DNA of 64,000 bases from Janthinobacterium tructae (GTDB lineage Bacteria > Pseudomonadota > Gammaproteobacteria > Burkholderiales > Burkholderiaceae_D), in NCBI RefSeq assembly GCF_006517255.1, contig NZ_CP041185.1:5084001-5148000 (forward strand), in the 5' to 3' direction. The notes beneath the pieces were generated by a model that saw only the letters and a list, made by a program, of their open reading frames with translations, did not search any database and was not told the DNA's origin. Positions 34,478-44,001 of this stretch are shown here, piece by piece. A program made the position numbers and the translations under genes. The number at the start of each line of letters is the position of its first letter. Positions within the stretch are counted from its first letter, which is position 1.

Positions 34478-36820
34478 TCATGCATAGAGTTGCACCGCGA
34501 GGATGGCCGCGTTGTAGCCGGCGTGCGCCAGCATGGGCGCCAGCAGCGAACGGCTGCGTTCATAGGCGGCGCCCGCGCACAGGCCCAGCACGAAGACGGG
34601 CAGCATGGAGACAGGCGGATGCACGATGGCAAAGATGGCCGCGCTGATGCCGATCGCCTGCCAGGCGGGCAGCGAGCGGCGCAGGCCGCCCTGGATCAGG
34701 CCACGGAAAATGAATTCCTCGCACAAGGGCGCGGCCAGCAGCGTCAGCCCTGCCAGCCAGACTCCGTCCCAGCCCGCCCCGGCCGACAGCGGCGCGCGCG
34801 CAGCTGACCAGCCACAGGCTTGCGCGATGGCCAGGTAGCCGATGCCGAAGAGGGCCGCCAGCAGCGCGGCTGCCGCGCCCCGGCGCCACGCTTGCCGGCC
34901 TGGCCCGATGCGCGGCACGCCTGCCGTCTTGCTGCGCCAGTAGACGAGGCGCACCAGGACATAGGTGAGCGCGCCCGCGCTGCCGAAGGCGATGGTCACG
35001 TGCGCCAGCGTTGCACCGGCCGCGTCCTTGAGCAGGAGCAAGGCCAGTGTCTGCAGGATAAAAAACAGCATGGCGGCGATCAAGCCATCCGAGGCCGACA
35101 CCCTGGCCGGCGGCGAGGCGGCCGGATCGAGCAGGTACGGCAGCTCGTCGCGCGCCTTTTGCCACAGTGCCAGGGCCAGCGCCACCGTCAGCACGACAAA
35201 CACCAGTTGCTGCGCCACGCTGCCGGCCGCCAGCGCGGCGAGGTACAAGCCGGTCAGCAGCAAATACAGATACATATACGTGGGGCGTATCTTCGCCGTC
35301 GCTTCGCTGGCCAGCGGATCGCTGGCAAACACCCCCAGCGCCACGGCGATCATCGAATACAGGGGAATGCCGGCCAGGGCCAGCAGCATCAGTCCCGCCA
35401 TGTCCCAGCGCCATGCGGGCAGCCAGGCCAGCGCCGCGCCAAACAGGATGAGTGGATACAGCAGGGCCAGCACGGCCCACAATTGCGCCTTTTGCCGCAG
35501 CGCCTGCTCAACGGAAACGGGAAATGTGTACAGCAGCCACAGCGCGCCCCCTTCCTTGTTCAGGGTCTGGAAGGCCGACATCATCAGCACATAGCTGCCG
35601 AGGAAAAAGCCGGTCGATGCCAGCAGGGCGGGGCTGGCCAGCAGCGCGTGCATGTCGCGTGCCTGGCCCGAAAAAAAAGCCTGGCCGCCGAGGATCAGGA
35701 GCGGCATCAGCAGCGTTTGCACCATGAAATTACGGTCGCGTATCAGCAGGGTCAATTCGCGGCGCTGAATCACCGTGCCGATGCGGGCGCGCCACTGGCC
35801 AGCGGGCAGCGCCGCCGGGGAGCGCTTGCGGCTGGCTTCGCGCTGGCCCGCGCCCACCACGCCGTGGCGCAGCTGGCGGCGCAGCATCGCCATGCCCAGC
35901 AGCATCAACAGCAGCACTTGCGCCAGCAGCAGGCAGGCTGGCAACAGCGCGGCCGCAAGGCTGCCGGCATTGAGCACACGCACCAGCAGGCCGGGCGGCG
36001 TCCAGCTGCTCCAGGCGGGCATGGCCGCGGCCCAGCCATGGGCAAAGCCGCCCGCGCCTATGCCAAAAGACATGCCCGTATACATGGGAAACAGGCCCGC
36101 CAGCGAGAGCAGGGCCTGCAGGTTGCCCAGTTGGGACGGACTGAGCGACAGGCGCAGGCCCGTATCGACCAGGGTGCGCAGCATGGCGGCCAGGGCCAGC
36201 AGCAGCAGGCTGGCCACCAGTCCGGACAGCGGAGAAAACCAGCCCTGATCCGAATACCAGGCGATCATGGTGGTGCTGGGCCATAAGGCCAGCAGGCCGG
36301 CCGGATTGACGAGCGTGCGTTCGAGCACGCGCGCCCACAGCAGCGTGGCTTTGTCGACCGGCAAGGTGACCAGCCATTCCAGGTCCCAGTCCGGTTTCGA
36401 CAGCTCGCCCATGCCTAGCGGCAACAACACGCTGACCAGCCACAGCAGCATCAATTGCAGGGCCAGGCCGCCTGCCAGTGCCGTGCTGAACGGGCGCTCG
36501 ATCAATTCGGCGATGACGGGTGCCAGCAGGCGTTCGCCCGCCTGCATGCTGCCTTGCGCCTGGCAGGCCGCCACCTGGTCGAGCCGGCAATGCATGTTGA
36601 GCACGCCATGGCGCGCGATACTGCCGAAGGAAAACAACATGGGCAGCAATAGCAGCACGCCCAGCAGCCAGCGGCCCCGTTTCTTGCCTGGCGTGGCGGG
36701 GCGGCTCTTGGTGTTTTTCTTGAAGGACAAGCCACGGCCGCTGACGTTGAGCAAACGCTGCAGGCGCAAGCGCGTCAGCAGCCAGATGGCGCGCCAGGCG
36801 GTGGGCGGTACCGGCGTCAT
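34478..36820 (-). CDS. ABC-2 type permease fused to a CPBP-family membrane protease
   Basis: 780 residues, about 17 transmembrane helices. Residues 1 to about 560 look like an ABC exporter permease of the ABC-2 type. The last 200 residues are a CPBP (Abi/Rce1) domain with EEFIFRG, FAIVHPPVSM and HAGYN, holding the metalloprotease Glu-Glu and His residues. It overlaps its ATPase gene by 4 bp (ATGA). A fusion of permease and CPBP domain in one chain is uncommon. No frameshift is needed to explain it. Substrate unknown. Confidence 0.88.
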   Translation of the reverse strand: MTPVPPTAWRAIWLLTRLRLQRLLNVSGRGLSFKKNTKSRPATPGKKRGRWLLGVLLLLPMLFSFGSIARHGVLNMHCRLDQVAACQAQGSMQAGERLLAPVIAELIERPFSTALAGGLALQLMLLWLVSVLLPLGMGELSKPDWDLEWLVTLPVDKATLLWARVLERTLVNPAGLLALWPSTTMIAWYSDQGWFSPLSGLVASLLLLALAAMLRTLVDTGLRLSLSPSQLGNLQALLSLAGLFPMYTGMSFGIGAGGFAHGWAAAMPAWSSWTPPGLLVRVLNAGSLAAALLPACLLLAQVLLLMLLGMAMLRRQLRHGVVGAGQREASRKRSPAALPAGQWRARIGTVIQRRELTLLIRDRNFMVQTLLMPLLILGGQAFFSGQARDMHALLASPALLASTGFFLGSYVLMMSAFQTLNKEGGALWLLYTFPVSVEQALRQKAQLWAVLALLYPLILFGAALAWLPAWRWDMAGLMLLALAGIPLYSMIAVALGVFASDPLASEATAKIRPTYMYLYLLLTGLYLAALAAGSVAQQLVFVVLTVALALALWQKARDELPYLLDPAASPPARVSASDGLIAAMLFFILQTLALLLLKDAAGATLAHVTIAFGSAGALTYVLVRLVYWRSKTAGVPRIGPGRQAWRRGAAAALLAALFGIGYLAIAQACGWSAARAPLSAGAGWDGVWLAGLTLLAAPLCEEFIFRGLIQGGLRRSLPAWQAIGISAAIFAIVHPPVSMLPVFVLGLCAGAAYERSRSLLAPMLAHAGYNAAILAVQLYA

Positions 36821-37551
36821 GCGGCGGCCGTTTCATCGGTAAGCTGCAGGAAGAGTTCTTCCAGGCTGCCGTCGCTGGACAGCTGCCGGCGAATCTCGTC
36901 CAGGCTGCCCGTGGCCGCCAGCGCACCGAGGTGGATGATGGCCACGCGGCTGCACAGTTTTTGCGCCATGTCGAGCAAATGGGTGGAAACGAAGATGGTG
37001 GTGCCGGCGGCGGCGATGCGCAGCAGCCGTTCCTGTACCTCGCGCGAGGCACGCGGATCCAGGCCGTTGATCGGTTCATCGAGGATCAGCACGGCCGGAT
37101 CGTGGATCAGCGCGCAGGCCAGGCCCAGTTTTTTCTTCATGCCCAGCGAATAATTGACGGCAAAGTCTTCGGCCGCCTCGTCCAGGCCGAATTCCGTCAA
37201 CAGACGCGTCGCGCGTTCGGCCGCATCCGCGCGCGAAAAACCATGCATTTCGGCGACGAATTGCAGGATTTCACGGCCCCGCAAATAATCGTAAAAGATC
37301 GGGTTGTCGGGCAGGTAGCCCACCTTGCGCTTGACGGCGGCACCGTCGCGGTGACAATCGAGGCCATCGACCAGCACGCGGCCGCTGCTGGGAACCAGGA
37401 TGCCCATCAGCATGCGGATGGTGGTGGTCTTGCCGGCACCATTCGGGCCCAGGAAGCCGAAGACCTCTCCTTTGCCCACTTGCAAGGTCAATGGTTTGAG
37501 GGCCTCGAACGTGCCGTACTGTTTGGACAAGCCTTCGAAGGCAATCATCAT
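36817..37551 (-). CDS. ABC transporter ATP-binding protein
   Basis: 244 residues. Walker A GPNGAGKTT, Q-loop region, signature YSLGMKKKLGLA, Walker B AVLILDEP and H-loop FVSTHLL are all intact. It is a CcmA/NatA-type ATPase. ATG at 37551 with GGGG upstream; TTG at 37560 also in frame. It directly precedes and overlaps the permease-CPBP gene, so the two form one exporter. Confidence 0.94.
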   Translation of the reverse strand: MMIAFEGLSKQYGTFEALKPLTLQVGKGEVFGFLGPNGAGKTTTIRMLMGILVPSSGRVLVDGLDCHRDGAAVKRKVGYLPDNPIFYDYLRGREILQFVAEMHGFSRADAAERATRLLTEFGLDEAAEDFAVNYSLGMKKKLGLACALIHDPAVLILDEPINGLDPRASREVQERLLRIAAAGTTIFVSTHLLDMAQKLCSRVAIIHLGALAATGSLDEIRRQLSSDGSLEELFLQLTDETAAA

Positions 37552-37611
37552 GCACCCCAAAAAAGATAGCGTGCGGGATGATAGCCCGATACGGCGCCGC
37601 CAGAGCGCTTC

Positions 37612-38475
37612 TTAGTGGCGCAACATCACGCCCATGGCAATGCAGGCTAGTATCGCCAGGCTCATGGCGAGGCCGTAGGCTGTCATCAAAAACAGCCAGC
37701 GGCAGACGGTAGCGAGTTTGCCGCTTGGATATACGCGCCACATGGCCCAAGGTAGATAGGCGAGCAGCCAGGCGCCAAGCGCAAGGCGGATAAGATCGAC
37801 GGGGATCAAACTCATCAGGGCCATCGTGACGAAAGCGAAGGCATTCGTATGCAGGGCGAACAGGAAATGCTCGCCATAGCGCCGTCCGCTGCCCAGGTAG
37901 AGGATTTTCAGGAAGAGGGCGAACAGTGGCATCAGGCAAAACATGGCGTACGGCGCGTAATGAAAAAAGCTGTCCACCACGAGTTTTTGTTTCTCGGCCG
38001 TAGGAAGTTGCTCAAAGTCTTGCCATTGGCGCGGCAGGGTGGGTGTCTGGCCCAAAATGCTGACCTGCATGGTCGATGACTTGTTTTCCGCAATTTGAGG
38101 GGTGCCATGGGCACTCACTTGGGCTTGCTGGCCATGGACGGTGAGGAATACGTCGGGGCTGCTGAACTTGAGGATGGCAAAGAACAGGATGCTGAAGGTC
38201 AGGTACACCCGCAACGGCTCGACGTAGCGCACGCGGCGTCCCGCGAGGTATTCATTGCTCAGTGCGCCAGGACGAAACAGCAGCAAGGCCAGTGTACGCC
38301 AGAGCTTGCCTTCGAGCGCTACATAATGCGCGACAAATTCATGCAGGAATTCACGCGCGCTGGGCACGTGCAGGGTCGTCGCCTGGCCACAGGCGCTACA
38401 GAAGTTGCCTGGTGCATTGGTATTGCAGTTATGGCAGGTAGCGGCGGGACTCGTGCTGGTTGACACTGTTTTCAA
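37612..38475 (-). CDS. DUF3667 family zinc-ribbon membrane protein (TTG start)
   Basis: 287 residues. A zinc ribbon with Cys14, Cys17, Cys26 and Cys29 (CHNCNTNAPGNFCSACG) opens the protein. The DUF3667 block REFLHEFVAHYV and FRPGALSNEYLAGRRVRYVEPLRV follows, then four hydrophobic helices. No in-frame ATG exists before the ribbon, so TTG at 38475 (AAAGAG upstream) or GTG at 38466 must be used. It may be one unit with the ABC exporter 60 bp further on. Function unknown. Confidence 0.85.
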   Translation of the reverse strand: MKTVSTSTSPAATCHNCNTNAPGNFCSACGQATTLHVPSAREFLHEFVAHYVALEGKLWRTLALLLFRPGALSNEYLAGRRVRYVEPLRVYLTFSILFFAILKFSSPDVFLTVHGQQAQVSAHGTPQIAENKSSTMQVSILGQTPTLPRQWQDFEQLPTAEKQKLVVDSFFHYAPYAMFCLMPLFALFLKILYLGSGRRYGEHFLFALHTNAFAFVTMALMSLIPVDLIRLALGAWLLAYLPWAMWRVYPSGKLATVCRWLFLMTAYGLAMSLAILACIAMGVMLRH

Positions 38476-38814
38476 GATGGACTCTTTCTATAGCCGAAGG
38501 TCAAAATGATTGCTCAAGGGGGCAGCATATGATGAATGAAAACAATAACAAAAGGGTACTTTTCGCTCCGATAGTTGCTTCTGGTATACAAAATGCCGGC
38601 ACCGTTTAGCCAGCGAAGGCGGCCAGCAGGCGCCGCTCGCTTCAGTCCAGGCAGGCACGGGCGAAGCGGCGGCGCTGCTGCAATTGCGGCACGTCGATGC
38701 CTTGCTACAAAGCTTTAGTCGTCTGATGCGCGAGGGCGATGCGCTGCCGTGTGCGCGATTACGGTATGCTGGAGCGCTAACAGGCGCCCGCTGACAGCCG
38801 CCAGCGCCACGAAG
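38476..38814. other. 339-bp gap with a possible gene remnant
   Basis: No complete gene. From about 38547 to 38795 the plus strand has an open frame with coding-like composition (GEAAALLQLRHVDALLQSF; RLMREGDALPCARL) but no start codon, which may be a decayed gene end. The rest (38476-38545) is AT-rich. Confidence 0.35.
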
Positions 38815-39267
38815 TTAGCGGGGCAGCGCGCCCTGCGTGATCTTCACCTTGACCCGATACGCGGGCGCGGCCGCGTTGAGGGTGGGCGGCGTGGCCGGGT
38901 CGACGTCGAGCAGGGTGAACGTCAGGTGGTTGACGCTGACGGAACTGGCGGCGCCGGGCATGGAATCGGACAAGACGATGTCGGTGGCGCCGGCGCTATT
39001 GAGCAAACTGAAACTGTAGCTGACATAGCCTTTCCACACGCATACGGCGCCCTTGCGGCAGCGGCTGTCGTTGACACGCTCGAGTTTCAGGGTATCGGTG
39101 GCCGTGATGGCCACTTGCTGGCCCGGCGAGAGCACGTGGGTGACGCTGCGCGGCGTGTTTTCCGCGTCGCCGGCGCTGCCGGCCGCGCCGCAGCCAGCCA
39201 GCACGGCCAGGCAGGCGATGAGCAGTGGCAGCAGCAAGGTACGATAAGAGCGGGTCAGGTGAAGCAT
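38815..39267 (-). CDS. Uncharacterised small lipoprotein
   Basis: 150 residues. Lipobox LAGC with Cys26 after a signal peptide. The rest is beta-rich with one likely disulfide (RCRKGAVC, Cys pair 8 residues apart) and segments DTLKLERVNDSR and VSYSFSLLNSAGATDIVLSD. I do not recognise a family. The ATG at 39267 has AAAGGAAA upstream; the longer frame to 39309 lacks a ribosome site. Confidence 0.78.
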   Translation of the reverse strand: MLHLTRSYRTLLLPLLIACLAVLAGCGAAGSAGDAENTPRSVTHVLSPGQQVAITATDTLKLERVNDSRCRKGAVCVWKGYVSYSFSLLNSAGATDIVLSDSMPGAASSVSVNHLTFTLLDVDPATPPTLNAAAPAYRVKVKITQGALPR

Positions 39268-39445
39268 GTTTTTCCTTTCAGGTAGAGCGTCCCTGGCGTG
39301 CTTGTTCACACGGGGGATAGAATGATGGTAACAAAATGATATTTTTTCGGCGCACTATTGGCGCGCTGCCGATGAATTGATGCGCCGGCCACGCGGCACG
39401 CCGATTACTGCGTAGAATGGCTGTTTTGAAAATCAGGAAACAACC

Positions 39446-39712
39446 ATGAAAAAAACTGCCCTGGCGAAAAGCGATGCCAAGAAACTGATGGGAAAGATGA
39501 ATGTTCCCGGCGCCGGTGCATTCGGTAAGGAAGCGGTGGTCGTCGACCGCCGCGAGCAGCGCAAGCGCGATCAGGCCCTGGGCCTGGTGCCATTCGCCGT
39601 CAAGCTGAATAGCGATCTGGTGTTGCAATTGCAGACCCTGGCCAAGGAGCGCGATGCGGATCTGAATGAATTGGTCGCCGAGCTGATCACCAAGGGCTTG
39701 GCTGCAGCATAA
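39446..39712 (+). CDS. Small basic protein with RHH-like C-terminus
   Basis: 88 residues. The basic N-terminus (MKKTALAKSDAKKLMGKMN) is followed by a 40-residue block VPFAVKLNSDLVLQLQTLA and ADLNELVAELITKGL. A strand followed by two helices ending in LVAELITKGL resembles ribbon-helix-helix proteins, so DNA binding is possible. It sits alone between a convergent lipoprotein gene and rpoH and has a terminator after it. Annotation tentative. Confidence 0.7.
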   Translation: MKKTALAKSDAKKLMGKMNVPGAGAFGKEAVVVDRREQRKRDQALGLVPFAVKLNSDLVLQLQTLAKERDADLNELVAELITKGLAAA

Positions 39713-39756
39713 GGGTTGACAATGTTTATCTGTTGATAAATATCATTTGTAAAACT

Positions 39757-39782
39757 AAAAGGCGCCTTGCGGCGCCTTTTGC
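39757..39782. terminator. Intrinsic terminator between the RHH-like gene and rpoH
   Basis: AAAAGGCGCC, TTGC loop, GGCGCCTTTT: a compact 6-bp GC stem with A and T tracts on both sides, serving both converging genes. Confidence 0.85.
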
Positions 39783-39801
39783 ATTGCGACATTGCTTGTG
39801 C

Positions 39802-40701
<900 letters not shown>

Positions 40702-40856
40702 GTTTTCTCCCTCGTAGTCTTGCTTTGTTCCAGTTGACCACGTCACGCGACGTGGTCCGCTTATCTAGTCGTTTTAAGTATTCGGTCTTGCACTTTGCAG
40801 ATCGCGGCACCATCTTGATCTGGCATCCATGGCGGTTCTGCGTTTGGTATGTTCCT

Positions 40857-40886
40857 ATATTAGCACTCTCCGCTCGAGAGTGCCAA
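40857..40886 (-). promoter_or_regulatory. CIRCE (HrcA) operator overlapping the rpoH promoter
   Basis: TTAGCACTC (40860-40868), 9-bp spacer, GAGTGCCAA (40878-40886). This matches the CIRCE consensus TTAGCACTC-N9-GAGTGCTAA with one substitution. Read on the minus strand, TTGGCA and TAATAT (18-bp gap) within the same stretch form a sigma-70 type promoter for rpoH, so bound HrcA would block it. Confidence 0.88.
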
Positions 40887-41071
40887 TCAGCACATTTAAT
40901 CGTCCTGATAGCCTAAATACTATGGCGATGTAATGCTTGATAAATGTATATGAACAGCGATTGGAGTGGCTCTGCAGGCCGCTTCACGACAACGTAGCTA
41001 GTCTACGGCCTCTGGCTGAAGCGAACCTTAAGAATACTTGCTAAATATCAAGATAACAGCATATGGGGACG

Positions 41072-41098
41072 CATGGCGGCGCCTGCGGCGCCGCCATG
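41072..41098 (-). other. Perfect 12-bp hairpin just downstream of ftsX
   Basis: CATGGCGGCGCC, TGC, GGCGCCGCCATG. It begins 12 bp after the ftsX stop. No T-run follows on the ftsX strand, so it is a stability or Rho-related structure rather than a clear intrinsic terminator. Confidence 0.5.
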
Positions 41099-41109
41099 GA
41101 AGGGAATGG

Positions 41110-42030
41110 TCAGTTCAGGCGCGCCAGGTGGCGCTGCACGCAGAGGAAGGCGCCGATCAGGCCCAGGCCGGCGCTGACGGCCAGCAAGCCGGCCATCGGC
41201 AGCGGCGCCAGCGGCACCAGCTGGAATTCGGACGCATACAGGCGGGCAAACTCGGCAATCGCGGTATTGAGCGGCTGCAAGGCCAGCGCCACTGCGCCCA
41301 GGGCCAGCGCACCGGCGCACAGGCCCAGCAGGGCGCCCGTGTAATAGAAGGGGCGGTGGATGAAGGTATCCGTGGCGCCGATCAATTTCGAGATGCTGAT
41401 TTCATCGCGCTGCTGCATCACTTGCAGGCGGATGGTATTGAAGACCACGGCGATCACGGCCACGCCCAGGGTGATGGCCAGCAGCAGCAGCACCAGGCGC
41501 AGCACGCCCAGCAGGGCCGCCAGGCGCTTGACCCAGGCCGAATCGACTTGCGCCGATTCCACGCCAGGCAGGTGGCGCAGCTGCTCCGCCACCGCGTCGA
41601 CATCCTGCGCTTCGCTGGCGCTGCTGAACGCATCGAGTTTCAGCACATAGCTGTCGGGCAAGGGATTGTCGCCCAGTGTGCTGAGCACGTCGGCCAGGCC
41701 GTTCTTGTTTTTCAGGGTGTCGAGCGCCTGTTCGCGCGGGATGAAGACGATCTTCGCCTTTTGCGCGCCGACGATCTTGCGCATGGCGCCCGCCAGGGCC
41801 ACGGCTTGCTCGCGCGGCGTGTCGATCTTCAGGAAAACGCTGATTTCCGGGTCGACCGACATCTGTTCCGACATGGGGCGCACATTGTCGAGCATGGTCA
41901 AGCCGGCGAACGGCAGCGACAGGGCGATGGCGACGACGAGCACGTTCAACAGGAAGCCGCCTGGCGACTTGCGCAGATGGATCAGCGCCGAACCGAGCGC
42001 GAAGCGGTGTTGACGGAACCAGCCTCTCAT
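41110..42030 (-). CDS. ftsX: Cell division protein FtsX
   Basis: 306 residues with four transmembrane helices and a periplasmic loop between the first two. N-terminal LIHLRKSPGGFLLNVLVVAIALSLP is the FtsX signature; the C-terminal three helices follow GVLRLVLLLLAITLGVAVI. With FtsE it regulates septal peptidoglycan hydrolases. It overlaps ftsE by 4 bp. Confidence 0.96.
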   Translation of the reverse strand: MRGWFRQHRFALGSALIHLRKSPGGFLLNVLVVAIALSLPFAGLTMLDNVRPMSEQMSVDPEISVFLKIDTPREQAVALAGAMRKIVGAQKAKIVFIPREQALDTLKNKNGLADVLSTLGDNPLPDSYVLKLDAFSSASEAQDVDAVAEQLRHLPGVESAQVDSAWVKRLAALLGVLRLVLLLLAITLGVAVIAVVFNTIRLQVMQQRDEISISKLIGATDTFIHRPFYYTGALLGLCAGALALGAVALALQPLNTAIAEFARLYASEFQLVPLAPLPMAGLLAVSAGLGLIGAFLCVQRHLARLN

Positions 42031-42770
42031 GCCTGTTCTCCCTGCGCGTCGTCCGGGTCGGGGGAGGGCGCGAAATCGGGATCGGGCGGCGCGAAGACGG
42101 GCGCCTGCGTGGCCTTGTCGATGGCGACTAATTGGCCGTTCTTCAGGTGGATCACGCGGGCGGCGGCGTCGAGCATCTGTTCGTCATGGCTGGAAATGAG
42201 GCAGGTCACGCCTACCGAGTGAAACGCTTTCAGGGCGTCGAGCACCTTGTTGGCGCTGGCGCGGTCCAGGTTGGCCGTCGGTTCGTCGGCCAGGATGATC
42301 TGTGGCCGGTTGACGATGGCGCGCGCGATGGACACGCGCTGCTGTTCCCCGCCCGACAGCGACAGCGGGCGCGCCATGGCGCGGTCCAGCAGGCCCACTT
42401 TATCGAGGGCGGCGCGCGCGCGCTGCTCCGCAGCAACTTTATGCGCGCCGACGACGAGCAGCGGCAGCATCACGTTGGCCAGGATGGAGCGGTCGTTCAG
42501 TAGTTTTTGCTGCTGGAAGATCAGGCCCATGTTGCGGCGCAGAAAGGGCACGCCGGCCGGCTTGATTTTCGCCATGTCCTGACCATTGACGATCAGCTTG
42601 CCCGAACTGGGGCGCTCCATGGCGGCGATCATTTTCAGCAGGGTGGACTTGCCGGCGCCGGACGGGCCGGCCAGAAAGACCAGCTCGCCTTTGGCAATGC
42701 TCAGCGAAATGTCGCTGAGGGCCACGGCATCGGCGGAGTATTGCTTGGAGACGTGCTGAAATTCAATCAT
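42027..42770 (-). CDS. ftsE: Cell division ATP-binding protein FtsE
   Basis: 247 residues. Walker [10 protein letters not shown] (35-43), signature LSGGEQQRV, Walker B IILADEP and the H-loop SSHDEQM are intact. The C-terminal tail (about 220-247: [13 protein letters not shown] and [12 protein letters not shown]) is a Pro/Asp-rich extension beyond the usual 222-residue length. FtsEX couples ATP hydrolysis to septal wall splitting. Ends by overlapping ftsX; 8 bp after ftsY. Confidence 0.96.
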   Translation of the reverse strand: MIEFQHVSKQYSADAVALSDISLSIAKGELVFLAGPSGAGKSTLLKMIAAMERPSSGKLIVNGQDMAKIKPAGVPFLRRNMGLIFQQQKLLNDRSILANVMLPLLVVGAHKVAAEQRARAALDKVGLLDRAMARPLSLSGGEQQRVSIARAIVNRPQIILADEPTANLDRASANKVLDALKAFHSVGVTCLISSHDEQMLDAAARVIHLKNGQLVAIDKATQAPVFAPPDPDFAPSPDPDDAQGEQA

Positions 42771-42778
42771 GTATAGGC

Positions 42779-43837
42779 TTATCCGAGCAGCGCTTCGACA
42801 AATTCGGCAGCCACGAAAGGCTGCAAGTCTTCAATTTTCTCACCGATGCCGATGAAATACACGGGCACGGGGCGTACGCGGGCAATCGCTGCCAGCACGC
42901 CGCCCTTGGCGGTACCATCGAGCTTGGTGATCACCAGGCCGCTCAATTGCAGGGCATCGTCGAACGCTTTCACTTGCGTGAGGGCATTCTGGCCCGTGTT
43001 GCCGTCGATGACGAGCAGGGTTTCATGCGGCGCGCCTTCCATGCCCTTGCCGATCACGCGCTTGATTTTCTTTAACTCTTCCATCAGGTGCAACTGCGTC
43101 GGCAAGCGGCCCGCCGTGTCGACCATCACCACGTCGATGCCGCGCGCTTTTGCCGATTGCACGGAGTCGTAGGCCACAGCGGCCGGGTCGCCCGATTCCT
43201 GCGAGATGACGGTGACGTTGTTGCGCTCGCCCCAGACCATCAGCTGCTCGCGCGCGGCGGCGCGGAAGGTGTCGCCCGCGGCCAGCAGCACGGATTGATT
43301 GTTCGACTGCATGTGCTTGGCCAGCTTGCCGATGGTGGTGGTCTTGCCGGCGCCATTTACGCCGGAAATCATCATCACCAGCGGCTTGTGGCGGCCCAGC
43401 TCGAAGCGCTTTTCCAGCGGCGAGAGCAGGTCGATCAGCAGCACTTTCAGCGCGGCCTTGACGGCGGCGGCGTCGAGCAGCTTGTCTTCCTTGACCTTTT
43501 TCTTCAATTCCGTGAGCAAAAATTCGGTGGCGTCGATGCCCGCGTCGGACATCAGCAGCGCCGCTTCCAGCTCTTCGTACAGGGCCTCGTCGATCTTCGC
43601 GCCGACGAACAGCACGGATAAGGTGTTCGAGGTTTTTGACAGGCCGGCTTTCAGGCGCGTCATCCACGATTTTTTCTCGGGTTCGGCGGCCACGATCACG
43701 GGCACGAGCTCGGCCGGCGCGCCACTCAGGGGCGTGGCGGCAGGCTGCGGTGCCGGCGGCGTGGCGGCGGGAAGGACTAGGGGCTCGGCTGGCGCAGCCT
43801 CGGGAGCGGTGGATTTTTTCTTGAAGAAACTAAACAT
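42779..43837 (-). CDS. ftsY: Signal recognition particle receptor FtsY
   Basis: 352 residues. An acidic-to-Ala/Pro N-terminal region, then NG domain with GVNGAGKTT, DTAGRLPTQ and TKLDGTAKGG (G1, G3, G4 elements). The SRP receptor GTPase docks ribosomes to the translocon. GTG/ATG choice: ATG at 43837 (MFSFFKKKSTA), a common FtsY start. It begins the ftsY-ftsE-ftsX unit. Confidence 0.97.
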   Translation of the reverse strand: MFSFFKKKSTAPEAAPAEPLVLPAATPPAPQPAATPLSGAPAELVPVIVAAEPEKKSWMTRLKAGLSKTSNTLSVLFVGAKIDEALYEELEAALLMSDAGIDATEFLLTELKKKVKEDKLLDAAAVKAALKVLLIDLLSPLEKRFELGRHKPLVMMISGVNGAGKTTTIGKLAKHMQSNNQSVLLAAGDTFRAAAREQLMVWGERNNVTVISQESGDPAAVAYDSVQSAKARGIDVVMVDTAGRLPTQLHLMEELKKIKRVIGKGMEGAPHETLLVIDGNTGQNALTQVKAFDDALQLSGLVITKLDGTAKGGVLAAIARVRPVPVYFIGIGEKIEDLQPFVAAEFVEALLG

Positions 43838-44001
43838 GGATGTGTGGTGGCGGGTGCTGACCTAAGGCCCGGCGGCGCCGGACACTGTGTTACGGGCTAT
43901 TCTACCAGAGCGCGCCCGGCCCTTCATGCTTTACTGTTCGATTGGCAACATTGCGCGGCTATCCACGGAGATCGCCGCAGTTGCCGCGCTTTCCAGCCGG
44001 A

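Larger units (their letters stand above)
40702..41109. other. 408-bp leader region between ftsX and rpoH
   Basis: No gene. Holds the rpoH promoter with a CIRCE operator (40857-40886), an interrupted inverted repeat with arms CGCTTCA (40980-40986) and TGAAGCG (41017-41023), and a GC-rich hairpin downstream of ftsX (41072-41098). Confidence 0.6.
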
